Assembly (NCBI RefSeq): GCF_000426765.1
Contig: NZ_AUFZ01000001.1
Location: 62,001-126,000 of the forward strand
Length of the DNA: 64,000 nt
Source: Vibrio litoralis DSM 17657
Lineage (GTDB): Bacteria > Pseudomonadota > Gammaproteobacteria > Enterobacterales > Vibrionaceae
Direction of reading: 5' to 3'
A program made the translations under genes and the position numbers. Below, in pieces: positions 1 through 7,785 of this stretch. Numbering within the stretch: the first letter of the stretch is position 1; the number at the start of each line of letters is the position of its first letter. The notes beneath the pieces were generated by a model. The model searched no databases and had not been told where the DNA came from. It was given only the letters and a program-made list of their open reading frames with translations.

Positions 1-88
1 ATTGTTTAAATAACGGTACAAAACATTATCAGCTAATAAAACCTAACTATTACTGATAATGTCAATTCATCACAAACCAGGAGATAGT

Positions 89-1108
89 ATGAAACCTTGG
101 TTAGCCACTTTAGCTGCCTCAGTCACTCTTATTAGCAATCCTTTATGGGCGGCAGATCAAAGAGATTACCACTACACTGATGGTCATTTGCATTATGTTA
201 ACTTCTTCCAAGAAAGCGAAGGCATGACGAAATTGCTCGCCAAAATGGATAAAGGCAACATCGATCATGCGATGATTTCTGGTATTAGCTTAGTAAAGAA
301 ATGGCATAAAGATGAACCCCAACGCCCACCTTACTACATGGCAGATGATGCTAAAGTCTATTGGTACAGCGCAACAGATGAAATAGTCGCAAGAGCCGTT
401 GAATCGTTACCCAAAGAACAACAATCTCGCTTTCACCCTTTTTTGACTGGCTTCAATCCAACCGATATGAATGCAGTTGATCACATCGAATTAATGTTGA
501 AGTGGCGACCAGACTTTTGGCAAGGTATTGGTGAAGTATTTACTCGCCATGATGATCTTACTGCTCTGACTTATGGAGAAACATCACGAGCCGACAGCCC
601 TGCTTTAATGCGTGTCTACCGCCTTGCTGCTAAATACAATCTACCCGTCATGTTGCATTCCAACATCACCTCAACACGAGTCAAAAGCCCGATCTTTCTA
701 CCTGAAATGGAAAGCGCGGTAAAAATGAACCCTAAAACCCGTTTTATATGGGCGCATGCAGGTACGAGCTTGTCGATCAATCGACGTATTCACATGAATT
801 TTCTATATAAAGAAATCAGTCGTATGGTCAAAACCTACCCTAATCTTTATATTGATATGTCTTGGAGTTTACTTGATGATTATATGCTTGATGAAAAAGG
901 CAAGCCTGACCCACATTGGGTTCGATTAGTAGAGTCTTACCCAGATAAATTCTTTATCGGCTCGGATGTAGTTGGGCAATTTGATTCACTACCAAAGTTG
1001 GCCAGCGATTTTGACGTTTTTCTTGATGCTTTACCGGCAGATATCGCCAATAAAGTTGCACGAGATAATTTCTTAGCGCTGCTACCCAAAAAACATCAGT
1101 CAGAATAA
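89..1108 (+). CDS. Exported amidohydrolase-family metal-dependent hydrolase
   Basis: Predicted periplasmic TIM-barrel hydrolase of the amidohydrolase_2 (ACMSD-like) type, substrate unknown. The start at 89 is preferred over an in-frame ATG at 59 because AGGAGA lies just before it and translation then begins with a signal peptide (MKPWLATLAAS to the LWA site). Metal ligands are visible: HLH shortly after the signal peptide (TDGHLHY), a His in VMLHSN, a His in IWAHAG and the late Asp in FIGSDVVG. The 339-residue length suits the family. It is a single gene, convergent with ogt, and a strong hairpin follows. The family is clear; the substrate cannot be read from sequence. Confidence 0.8.
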   Translation: MKPWLATLAASVTLISNPLWAADQRDYHYTDGHLHYVNFFQESEGMTKLLAKMDKGNIDHAMISGISLVKKWHKDEPQRPPYYMADDAKVYWYSATDEIVARAVESLPKEQQSRFHPFLTGFNPTDMNAVDHIELMLKWRPDFWQGIGEVFTRHDDLTALTYGETSRADSPALMRVYRLAAKYNLPVMLHSNITSTRVKSPIFLPEMESAVKMNPKTRFIWAHAGTSLSINRRIHMNFLYKEISRMVKTYPNLYIDMSWSLLDDYMLDEKGKPDPHWVRLVESYPDKFFIGSDVVGQFDSLPKLASDFDVFLDALPADIANKVARDNFLALLPKKHQSE

Positions 1109-1128
1109 AATCAATAACCCTAAACTCA

Positions 1129-1168
1129 AAAGCCATTAACGATTTATTATCTAATCGTTAGTGGCTTT
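1129..1168. terminator. Intrinsic terminator between convergent genes
   Basis: A 15-bp stem (1129-1143 with 1154-1168, one G-T pair) is followed on the plus strand by AATTTTTT. It lies between the amidohydrolase and the minus-strand ogt and can serve the plus strand; the A-rich left flank makes it weakly bidirectional. Confidence 0.8.
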
Positions 1169-1207
1169 AATTTTTTATGCGTTAGTTTTTATACGTAATA
1201 CTCGTTA

Positions 1208-1723
1208 CTAGGCTACTTTACAGCCCTCAAGATTAAGCAGCATTCGCTTCATATCCAGCCCGTGAGCAAAGCCCGTTAAACTACCATCGGCGCCGACAAC
1301 TCGGTGACAAGGAATAATAATCGGAATGGGATTGCGCCCTATCGCCGCACCAACTGCACGTACCGCTTTGGGATTATTAATTTGTTGTGCGATATCCATA
1401 TAACGACATGTACTGCCGGTTTGGATTTGGTTTAACGCATGCCAAACGCTTTGCTGAAAATCGGTTCCTAAGGGCTTTAGTGGCGTGGTGAAATTAAACT
1501 CTACTCGCTGGCCTGCAAAGTATTCGATCACTTGCTCTTTCACATCAGCAAAGCGCGTTGGGTCTTCTACCCAATTAGGCTCGACTTTAAAGCCATCTTT
1601 TTTTCCGGCTCCGGTTTCTAAATGCAAAATATGCAAACCATCATCGCTGCCAACCAAGGTGACATCACAAGATTGAGTAGCAAAAGTTTGGTAGTACCAA
1701 GTGTTATCGGTTTTGGTTGTCAT
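1208..1723 (-). CDS. ogt: Methylated-DNA--protein-cysteine methyltransferase
   Basis: Suicide DNA-repair enzyme that moves the alkyl group from O6-alkylguanine (and O4-alkylthymine) to its own cysteine. The active-site motif IPCHRVV is present with Cys139, followed by the GSLTGFAHG loop; the N-terminal half is the variable Ogt domain. At 171 residues it is the single-domain Ogt form, without the Ada regulatory domain. It starts 4 nt after the alkA stop, so the two form a repair operon transcribed alkA-ogt. No Ada operator or ada gene is seen nearby, so alkylation-inducible control cannot be claimed. Confidence 0.93.
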   Translation of the reverse strand: MTTKTDNTWYYQTFATQSCDVTLVGSDDGLHILHLETGAGKKDGFKVEPNWVEDPTRFADVKEQVIEYFAGQRVEFNFTTPLKPLGTDFQQSVWHALNQIQTGSTCRYMDIAQQINNPKAVRAVGAAIGRNPIPIIIPCHRVVGADGSLTGFAHGLDMKRMLLNLEGCKVA

Positions 1724-1727
1724 TGGC

Positions 1728-2648
1728 TTAATGTCCTAATCCATTCCATAAACATAATGTAGCGTAGGCTCGATATGGCTGCCACGCTTTTGCTTGCTGT
1801 AAAACGGCTTTTCTCGTGGGGTACTTATCACTAGTGAGCAATGCTTTTAATACCCCAAGATCTTTATCTGGAAAACTGTCTTGAATACCTAAGCCGCGCA
1901 TTGCCAGATAGTTTGCCGTCCAAGGGCCAACGCCTTTTAAGGCCGTCCATTGTTCGAGGAAATCTTCAAATACTTGCGCCTTGTCCAAAGAGATAACCTC
2001 ATTTCTTAGCGCGCTAATCACTACTTGTAAGGTAGCAATCCGAGATGAAGTTAACCCTAAACCATCAAAGGTGTGGTGAAGTAAATCATCACACTGAGGA
2101 AAAAAGAAATCGATACCAGCAGGAAAGCTCTCTGGAGTTGTTAATTGAGTAGAATGTGCGATGCGCTTCGCCAATGTCGTTGCCACTTTTACCGATACTT
2201 GCTGGCCGAGAATCGCTCGAATACAAAACTCAAAAGAATCAAACGCTTTAGGCATGCGAGGCACTCGATTATCGACAAACCCTCGCTGTAACACTGAGTC
2301 TGATTGTAATTGTCGCTCGATGGCTTGCATATCGGTATCAAGATCAAACATAAAACGGACACGTTGCTGCACGATATCAAAACCAAGATCATCATCACAC
2401 ACGACTTTAACCACCAGCGCATTCTCTACTGTTTGGTATTCCACTTCAAAATAGCCATTTGTATAGCCGTCAGCTGTGTACGGTTGTTCAAAATGGAAAC
2501 TGCGAGCGTATTTGCCTTGAGTGACGCATTCAACACCTTCGATAATCCGTGGGCGAAGAAAATCGAGCATAAAATCATAATCAAAGCCTGCCGGACAAGT
2601 GATATGGAAATGACGCTGCTGTAAATCTAAAAGGTTTAACGATGACAT
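1728..2648 (-). CDS. alkA: DNA-3-methyladenine glycosylase II (AlkA type)
   Basis: Base-excision glycosylase removing N-alkylated purines. Residues about 1-120 form the AlkA N-terminal domain; residues about 130-300 form the HhH-GPD domain. The helix-hairpin-helix LKGVGPWTANYLAMR lies near residues 237-251, and the aspartate of the following FPDKDLG segment (about residue 263) aligns with the catalytic Asp. Length (306 aa) is close to E. coli AlkA (282 aa). It is the first gene of a two-gene repair unit with ogt just downstream, and is divergent from yaeQ. The first domain lacks the Ada Cys zinc motif, so this is not an Ada fusion. Confidence 0.92.
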   Translation of the reverse strand: MSSLNLLDLQQRHFHITCPAGFDYDFMLDFLRPRIIEGVECVTQGKYARSFHFEQPYTADGYTNGYFEVEYQTVENALVVKVVCDDDLGFDIVQQRVRFMFDLDTDMQAIERQLQSDSVLQRGFVDNRVPRMPKAFDSFEFCIRAILGQQVSVKVATTLAKRIAHSTQLTTPESFPAGIDFFFPQCDDLLHHTFDGLGLTSSRIATLQVVISALRNEVISLDKAQVFEDFLEQWTALKGVGPWTANYLAMRGLGIQDSFPDKDLGVLKALLTSDKYPTRKAVLQQAKAWQPYRAYATLCLWNGLGH

Positions 2649-2695
2649 TTGAATCCTTGGCGGTTAACGATATATTCAAGATTCAGAGCTATCAT

Positions 2696-2715
2696 CTTGA
2701 AGTTACTTGGGTATA
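2696..2715. repeat. Half copy of a Vibrio palindromic repeat ending GGGTATA
   Basis: CTTGAAGTTACTTGGGTATA here matches, with three differences, the right arm of the palindrome at 7496-7515. Only TTCAAG (2675-2680) remains recognisable of the left arm. It sits in the alkA-yaeQ divergent spacer. Its GGGTATA end is shared with the ERIC element at 45028-45155. Confidence 0.6.
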
Positions 2716-2742
2716 CTACCCTTTTTCTAATGTTGATTTCTC

Positions 2743-3276
2743 ATGGCTTTAAAACCCACTATATACAAGTTCCGCATCGCACTTACTGATATGAATCGTG
2801 ATTACTATGATTCTTTTAATCTGACTATCGCGCAACACCCTTCAGAAAGTGAAGAGCGTATGATGGCTCGCCTCATCGCTTTTTGTCTTAATGCTAGCCA
2901 AGATCTTCAATTCACCAAAGGCTTATCAAGCATTGAAGAACCGGATATTTGGCTAAAGACATTAGATGATCAAATCGAGCTTTGGATTGAAGCCGGTGAG
3001 CCAGATCCTGAGCGCATTAAGAAAGCCACGCGCCTTGCTAAACAAGTAAAAGTATACAGCTTTAATACCAAATCAGATGTGTGGTGGAAGCAAAATCAAT
3101 CTAAATTTGCTCAACTCAATGCCACTATCGTGCGCTTAGAACATCAAGGCATTCAAGCATTCAGCCAAATGACCGCCAGAACCTTAGATTTAGGGGTGAT
3201 GTTGTCGGGCAATACAGCTTATGTCTCAAGTGATGATAAGCAATGTGAAATTAGCTGGGAAACCTTGCAAGAATAA
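2743..3276 (+). CDS. yaeQ: YaeQ family protein
   Basis: Full-length (177 aa) member of the YaeQ family, recognisable from the N-terminal MALKPTIYKFRIALTDM and the conserved ESEERMMARLIAF segment. YaeQ has a PD-(D/E)XK-like fold in solved structures; a precise biochemical role is not established, and early reports of RfaH suppression were disputed. The start has only a weak ribosome site, but no other upstream start fits. It is divergent from alkA and monocistronic as far as can be seen. Identification is firm; function is open. Confidence 0.92.
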   Translation: MALKPTIYKFRIALTDMNRDYYDSFNLTIAQHPSESEERMMARLIAFCLNASQDLQFTKGLSSIEEPDIWLKTLDDQIELWIEAGEPDPERIKKATRLAKQVKVYSFNTKSDVWWKQNQSKFAQLNATIVRLEHQGIQAFSQMTARTLDLGVMLSGNTAYVSSDDKQCEISWETLQE

Positions 3277-3371
3277 CGACGTAATGTAAGTCGGTAATGG
3301 TTTTTTAATTCACTTGTTTGATATGATGAACCTAGAAACCCGATGAACTCATTTCATATTAAGGAACACGG

Positions 3372-3728
3372 ATGCTTCGCTCATTAATGGTTCGCCTTTT
3401 CGCTATCAGCTTTTCTTTTATGCTGGCTTTTTCTAGCCACGCCGCCACCGATGAAAGGCTCTCTGACTCAGATGTCACTCGCTATTTTGTGTGTAGTTAC
3501 CTTCATACCGAAGACAGCTATAAAATCGGTGCTTATTTGATTAAAAACTATGAATTTCAATGGTATAGCCACAGTGAAACATATAAAGCATTAGTGAATG
3601 ACAGGTTAGCTGAAATTTCTCGCGACCAAGGCGTGTCTAAGTTTAAAGCGGAAGATGAGCTATCAACCAAATATAAATGTAATAGTGCCTATATCGATTT
3701 GATTGGGTTAAGCAATATTAAAATTTAA
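3372..3728 (+). CDS. Small exported protein of unknown function
   Basis: I do not recognise this 118-residue protein. It starts after AAGGAACACGG and opens with a clear signal peptide (MLRSLMVRLFAISFSF to SSHA, cleavage near residue 24), so it should be periplasmic. The mature part is mostly helical by composition and holds two cysteines (in YFVCSY and YKCNSA) that could form a disulfide. The glutaredoxin gene starts 14 nt after its stop, suggesting co-transcription and perhaps a shared redox theme, but that is inference only. Confidence 0.65.
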   Translation: MLRSLMVRLFAISFSFMLAFSSHAATDERLSDSDVTRYFVCSYLHTEDSYKIGAYLIKNYEFQWYSHSETYKALVNDRLAEISRDQGVSKFKAEDELSTKYKCNSAYIDLIGLSNIKI

Positions 3729-3742
3729 ACTCTTAGGAGAGA

Positions 3743-4003
3743 ATGATGACTGAGAAAAACACTCAAGGGCTGGCGTTATACCACTTCGAAACTTGCCCAT
3801 TTTGTCAAAAAGTACGTCGTGCAATGGCTGAATTAGGTGTAGAGCTTGAGTTGCGTGATACTCGCAAAAATCCAGACTACCGTGAAGAGCAAATCAACGG
3901 TGGCGGTAAAGGACAAGTGCCATGTCTACGCATCGAGAAAGCGGGCGAAGTAACTTGGATGTACGAATCAGACGCAATTATTGATTACATTAAAGCGTTG
4001 TAA
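3743..4003 (+). CDS. Glutaredoxin family protein (CPFC), soluble
   Basis: An 86-residue thioredoxin-fold protein with the dithiol motif CPFC near residue 18, a cis-proline motif VPCL and the helix start EVTWMYESDAIIDYI. The short length and the GST-N-like C-terminal half (YESDAIIDYI) put it in the glutaredoxin/GST-N group rather than classical GrxA. GGAGA precedes tandem ATGs at 3743 and 3746. An additional Cys follows the cis-Pro (PCL). It should reduce disulfides or glutathione adducts in the cytosol; targets are unknown. A membrane-anchored paralogue follows at 4161. Confidence 0.85.
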   Translation: MMTEKNTQGLALYHFETCPFCQKVRRAMAELGVELELRDTRKNPDYREEQINGGGKGQVPCLRIEKAGEVTWMYESDAIIDYIKAL

Positions 4004-4023
4004 TTAAGCTATTTATATATTTG

Positions 4024-4060
4024 AAAAGCTGACCTTATCTTACTCATTAGGTCAGCTTTT
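4024..4060 (+). terminator. Intrinsic terminator after the first glutaredoxin gene
   Basis: A 12-bp perfect stem (AAAAGCTGACCT at 4024-4035 pairing with 4049-4060) runs into a T tract. It separates the two paralogous glutaredoxin genes into different transcripts. Confidence 0.88.
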
Positions 4061-4160
4061 TTTGTGCCTTGTAACACAAGTTTTTGGTATTCACTTTTGA
4101 ATATCCAACACTTGCTTTATTATGCCGCCCACTCTCCAACATCATCAAAAGGACACTAAC

Positions 4161-4523
4161 ATGGCCGTTATTCGCTGGATCCTTGGTCGCATCATTTTAT
4201 TACTCAACTTTATCTTTTCACCACGCGGCGTAAAGCGCACCCCAGAAGCTCAACAAGTTATCAATGAGCGAACTCAACAGCTCGCGCTTTACCAATTTGA
4301 TGCCTGCCCATTTTGCGTCAAAGTTCGCCGAGCAATGAAACGTAATAGCTTAAATATTGAATTAAGAGATGCCAAAACCGAACCGCACCGTCAAACCCTA
4401 CTCGATGGTGGTGGCCGCGTGAAAGTACCTTGCCTACGTATTGAAAAAGAAGGTGAAGTAACCTGGATGTATGAGTCGAATGACATCATCCAATATTTAG
4501 AGCAAGAGATTGCACAAGCGTAA
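4161..4523 (+). CDS. Membrane-anchored glutaredoxin family protein (CPFC)
   Basis: A 120-residue paralogue of the gene at 3743. The start at 4161 (after AAAGGA) is preferred to an upstream ATG at 4122. Residues about 3-20 (VIRWILGRIILLLNFIF) form a transmembrane anchor followed by a basic stretch, so the catalytic domain probably faces the cytosol by the positive-inside rule. CPFC, VPCLRIEKEGEVTWMYES and the terminal helix match the soluble copy closely. Downstream lies only a weak hairpin shared with the convergent acetyltransferase gene. Confidence 0.85.
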   Translation: MAVIRWILGRIILLLNFIFSPRGVKRTPEAQQVINERTQQLALYQFDACPFCVKVRRAMKRNSLNIELRDAKTEPHRQTLLDGGGRVKVPCLRIEKEGEVTWMYESNDIIQYLEQEIAQA

Positions 4524-4536
4524 ATTAATATGCTGT

Positions 4537-4562
4537 TAGCCGAGTGGTTTATCGCTCGGCTA
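4537..4562. terminator. Hairpin between convergent genes
   Basis: TAGCCGAG (4537-4544) pairs perfectly with CTCGGCTA (4555-4562), overlapping the stop codon of the minus-strand acetyltransferase gene. No T tract follows on either strand, so it is only a weak terminator candidate. Confidence 0.35.
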
Positions 4563-5123
4563 GTTATCGGCACAAATTACTTTCAACACTCTAGCTGGGT
4601 TACCACCAATTAAAACGTTGTTTCCAAAACTCTTTGTTACCACAGCACCAGAGGCGACCACTACATTGTCACCAAGAGTTACACCTGGGTTGATAACCGC
4701 ATGACCACCTATCCAACAGTTGTCACCAATGTTTATTGGCTTTGCTAGTTCTAGACCACTATTCCTCTCGATTGGGTCTAAGGGATGTGTCGCTGTATAA
4801 ACTCCCACTTGAGGTGCAAGTAAACAGTTATTACCAAACTTTACTTCCGCAACATCCAAAATCACGCAGCCAAAATTAGCATAAAAGTTATCACCAACAT
4901 GAATATTAGATCCGTAGTCACAATTAAAAGAAGATTCAATATGAATATTGTCACCTGTTGTACCAAACAGATGATTAATTATTTCGACACGTTTTTGTTG
5001 AAACTCAACAGAAGTTTTATTCAACTCTTCAGTTAGCAATCTAGCTTTCAATCTTAACTTTAATAGCTCTTCGTCATTTGGGTCATAAAACTTACCAGCT
5101 AACATTTTTTCTTTTTCTGACAT
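4560..5123 (-). CDS. maa: Sugar O-acetyltransferase, maltose acetyltransferase type
   Basis: A 187-residue left-handed beta-helix acetyltransferase that uses acetyl-CoA to acetylate sugars such as maltose or galactosides. The N-terminal Mac domain (EKEKMLAGKFYDPNDEEL) is followed by hexapeptide repeats; the catalytic His lies in TATHPLD, with IGGNPARVLK closing the helix. GGAG precedes the start. The start codon overlaps by one base (TAATG) the stop of a short frame resembling another hexapeptide protein. Base composition is more AT-rich than neighbours, hinting at transfer. The physiological acceptor is unknown. Confidence 0.9.
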   Translation of the reverse strand: MSEKEKMLAGKFYDPNDEELLKLRLKARLLTEELNKTSVEFQQKRVEIINHLFGTTGDNIHIESSFNCDYGSNIHVGDNFYANFGCVILDVAEVKFGNNCLLAPQVGVYTATHPLDPIERNSGLELAKPINIGDNCWIGGHAVINPGVTLGDNVVVASGAVVTKSFGNNVLIGGNPARVLKVICADN

Positions 5124-5240
5124 TAAATGTGGACTCCAGTCCCAATGTACACATCACGCCCAATTAAATGAGCATCCATTATGGTGACAAACTCTAAACC
5201 CAAATTAACGCTCTTGGCACTTCCATTCAAGTTGCTTGTA
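5123..5240 (-). pseudogene. Possible fragment of a second hexapeptide acetyltransferase
   Basis: Reading the minus strand in one frame up to the TAA at 5125-5123 gives a peptide ending VTIMDAHLIGRDVYIGTGVHI minus its last residue, i.e. an IGxDVYIGTG pattern typical of hexapeptide transferases, without a start codon in a sensible place. The frame is closed upstream by a TAG that lies near the stop of the next small gene. It may be a decayed gene end or a chance resemblance; the overlap with maa (TAATG) suggests former translational coupling. Confidence 0.3.
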
Positions 5241-5243
5241 TGA

Positions 5244-5438
5244 CTAATTATTACCTACAAAGGCTTTAATCTTGTTATATAAAAACGTCAGTACGAAATA
5301 AACTGAAACATACAAAACCAAATCTAATATCGCGAGCTTAAAATTAAATGGATCTGAAATGATGTTGTAAGATAAGCCAACTTGAGAGCCTAAATATTTC
5401 GCTATTATGACTGTGGTGATAAAGATTAATATTTTCAT
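5244..5438 (-). CDS. Small membrane protein of unknown function
   Basis: A 64-residue frame with two hydrophobic segments (MKILIFITTVIIAKYL and LDLVLYVSVYFVLTFLY) and a Lys-rich end. There is only a weak GGTAG ribosome site. It is AT-rich like the adjacent acetyltransferase gene and shares its strand, so both may belong to one acquired unit. I do not recognise a family; a non-coding alternative cannot be excluded. Confidence 0.4.
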   Translation of the reverse strand: MKILIFITTVIIAKYLGSQVGLSYNIISDPFNFKLAILDLVLYVSVYFVLTFLYNKIKAFVGNN

Positions 5439-5584
5439 TGAACTACCAATATAAACACTAAAAAATGCCTCTTATTAAAAGCATAATATTTTAGTTCAAA
5501 TAACAAGCAACCACACTCATATCAAACAAGCTAACTTTGCGACAAAGGAGTCAATTTTCTGTAAATGATTCAAGCTACCTTCCC

Positions 5585-6430
5585 CTAAATCACATTATTC
5601 GCCGAAGTTGGCCCGGTTTCTGAATCAATCGCAAACCATTCTGTTTCGGTTTCTGAACCGCAGTGCTTCATTTTTGCTAAATTAAAACTCGGCACCTCAA
5701 GTAGATACAAAGCATCTCCAAACTCTTTTAAACCGGATTGGCAAAACGATTGAATGAAGGTATTGGTCTGGCCGGTGCTTAACTCACTGACCGACTGCAT
5801 GTCAGCAAAGGTAAACACGAGTATTGGAACGTATTCATACCAGTCAACATTGCAGTGAAAAGCGTCAGGGTGATCTTCATCCCATGTACGGCATTGGTTT
5901 AGAAACACAACAAATGGTGAATGGGTAGGCTTTGAGATTGGCTGCCAGTCTTGCCAATGCTTTTTGCGGCAATCGTACTGGCGCTGAATTTGGGTCGCAA
6001 AGATCGTTATCATCACACTACCCTCAACTTCATGTAAATTCACTGCGCGGCAGTAGGGTGAGATTAGCCCATGAGATAACACCATCAAATATCGCTGAGA
6101 ACTATCGTAATGATTAAAAGACAAGCTGAGTTGGTAGGTATCTGATTGGGTATCCAATTCACAGTAAACCGGAAAGTCGAGTGTTGTATCGATCAGCTGA
6201 CAGTGGCGCTTCACCGCTTGCATCGCTTCAATTTCTGGTGAGGTTAACGTGGTAGGGGTAAGCAGATTAGACTGCGCTGAAGAGGTTTGTGGTAATTCGC
6301 TTTGAGAACGAGGTTCTGCTTGAGTATCCGAAGGTGGTGAAGGCGAAGTACTGCAACCTAGTGCTGTTATGATCAACAGCAAGGTTGCAGCTTTCCAATA
6401 GCTAGCATCAGGCGCAATTACTCCTTTCAT
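5585..6430 (-). CDS. Lipoprotein of unknown function
   Basis: A 281-residue protein with a type II signal peptide: hydrophobic AATLLLIITALG followed by the lipobox Cys (TALGCS). Residues after the Cys are Ser/Pro/Gln-rich, a typical flexible linker, then a folded domain with several cysteines (CRAVNL, YDCRKKHW, CRTWDED, FHCNVDWY, CQSGL, KHCGSE) probably paired in the periplasm. AGGAGG sits at correct spacing for the ATG at 6430; a GTG one codon upstream is too close to it. No family recognised. Single gene upstream of yedI on the same strand. Confidence 0.75.
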   Translation of the reverse strand: MKGVIAPDASYWKAATLLLIITALGCSTSPSPPSDTQAEPRSQSELPQTSSAQSNLLTPTTLTSPEIEAMQAVKRHCQLIDTTLDFPVYCELDTQSDTYQLSLSFNHYDSSQRYLMVLSHGLISPYCRAVNLHEVEGSVMITIFATQIQRQYDCRKKHWQDWQPISKPTHSPFVVFLNQCRTWDEDHPDAFHCNVDWYEYVPILVFTFADMQSVSELSTGQTNTFIQSFCQSGLKEFGDALYLLEVPSFNLAKMKHCGSETETEWFAIDSETGPTSANNVI

Positions 6431-6497
6431 CACGCCCTCCTAAACCTAGAACTTATCTAGTAAGGATAGTTGGTATTTATAGATTTGTAGACTCTGA

Positions 6498-7412
6498 TTA
6501 TTGACTTGTGATGCTCGCTTTTACCTTACCAAGTAAAGTAAACACCCCCACTAATACCGCGCCAGCCGCCAATCCAAGCACGCCAGTGATAACAAATGGC
6601 AGTACAGAGCCTACAACTGGCAAACTCACGACCGATTGGATCATGCCATCCGTCAAATGATGCACCGCAGGAATAGTATGTTCGATAATACCGCCACCGA
6701 CTAAAAACATCGCGACGGTTCCGACTACCGTTAATACTTTCATTAACTTAGGCGCAGTAGCTACAAGGCCATTACCGATTGAATTCATAATGCCTTGGCC
6801 TTCACTTTTTCGTTGTAAGTAAAAACCTAGATCATCTAGCTTTACAATCCCTGCCACTAAGCCGTACACACCGCACGTCATCATAAAGGCGATTAAACTC
6901 ACCACGACAATTTGCGTCAGTTGTGGATGCCCTTGAACGATACCTAACGCAATCACTATAATTTCTAATGAAAGAATAAAGTCGGTACGTATGGCACCTT
7001 TAATTTTCTTTTTCTCGTAAGCCACAAGGTCTTGTGGAACGGCTTCTGCATTCTCTTGCTCAACATGGTGGTGATGCGGCAGATACTTTTCGAGAACTTT
7101 CTCTGCACCTTCATAACAAAGATATAAGCCACCGAGTAACAAAACCGGCATGATCAACCAAGGGGCTAGCGCACTCACAATCAATGCCGATGGCACTAAA
7201 ATCAACTTATTGCGAAAAGAACCTTTCGCCACGCCCCATACTACTGGAATTTCTCGTTCCGCTCGCACACCCGTTACCTGCTGAGCATTTAGCGCTAAAT
7301 CATCACCAAGTACACCGGCTGTTTTTTTAGCCGCCACTTTAGACATGACTGCGACATCATCTAACACTGATGCAATATCATCTAATAACGTTAATAAACT
7401 TAAACCAGCCAT
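6498..7412 (-). CDS. yedI: DUF808 family inner membrane protein YedI
   Basis: A 304-residue polytopic inner membrane protein of the DUF808/YedI family (E. coli YedI is 305 aa). The conserved N-terminus MAGLSLLTLLDDIASVLDDV fixes the start at 7412, preceded by AAGG; an upstream in-frame start at 7478 would add an uncharacteristic basic leader. The AAKKTAGVLGDDLALNAQQV segment and about six hydrophobic helices follow, with a His-rich cytoplasmic loop (HHHH). The function of the family is not established; a transport role is often assumed. Confidence 0.9.
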   Translation of the reverse strand: MAGLSLLTLLDDIASVLDDVAVMSKVAAKKTAGVLGDDLALNAQQVTGVRAEREIPVVWGVAKGSFRNKLILVPSALIVSALAPWLIMPVLLLGGLYLCYEGAEKVLEKYLPHHHHVEQENAEAVPQDLVAYEKKKIKGAIRTDFILSLEIIVIALGIVQGHPQLTQIVVVSLIAFMMTCGVYGLVAGIVKLDDLGFYLQRKSEGQGIMNSIGNGLVATAPKLMKVLTVVGTVAMFLVGGGIIEHTIPAVHHLTDGMIQSVVSLPVVGSVLPFVITGVLGLAAGAVLVGVFTLLGKVKASITSQ

Positions 7413-7459
7413 GTTGTACCTTCTCTTTAATCTTTTAACTCGCACTTTACCACTGAATC

Positions 7460-7515
7460 TATACCCAAGTAACTTCAAGGTGTGAGTTTCAACATCTTGA
7501 AGTCACTTAAGTATA
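7460..7515. repeat. Palindromic intergenic repeat with TATACCC/GTATA ends
   Basis: Left arm 7460-7479 (TATACCCAAGTAACTTCAAG) and right arm 7496-7515 pair with three mismatches around a 16-nt loop, so the RNA or single strand can fold to a long hairpin. The TATACCC end is shared with the ERIC element at 45028-45155. It overlaps nothing and lies upstream of yedI. Confidence 0.7.
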
Positions 7516-7717
7516 AGCCTAGCGTGGTGAATCCAATAACATTCCCCTCTCTTCTTTAAAAACAAAAACACATCATAGAGTTAACAAAAACTTCAAATAC
7601 GAGCAAATAAACAACAGTAAATATCAACAAAACTAAATTTGACAGATTAAAATCACATTATCATCGGTTATTTTCGATATATTCAGAAACTTCATGTAAA
7701 GTGCAGGCCTTTAAAAT

Positions 7718-7771
7718 TACCGGCGTCTTTTTGAAACCGGTAGGAATCGACTATTCCGAATGTATAACATT
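7718..7771 (+). promoter_or_regulatory. Three consecutive hairpins in the nhaC leader
   Basis: In the 373-bp gene-free stretch between yedI and nhaC, three perfect short inverted repeats lie side by side just before the nhaC ribosome site: TACCGG/CCGGTA (7718-7742), GGAAT/ATTCC (7743-7757) and AATGT/ACATT (7759-7771). The strict abutment suggests a structured 5' leader. It does not match the lysine riboswitch consensus known upstream of some NhaC-family genes. The remainder of the gap (7516-7717) is AT-rich without recognisable content. Confidence 0.45.
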
Positions 7772-7785
7772 AATTAGAGGCGACA

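Noticed and set aside
59..88. Upstream start for the amidohydrolase gene
   Set aside because: It would put ten polar residues before a clear signal peptide, while AGGAGA precedes the ATG at 89.
7413..7785. Lysine riboswitch upstream of nhaC
   Set aside because: Some NhaC-family transporters have one, but the conserved core segments (such as AGAGGUGC-type motifs) are absent and the leader folds into short separate hairpins instead.
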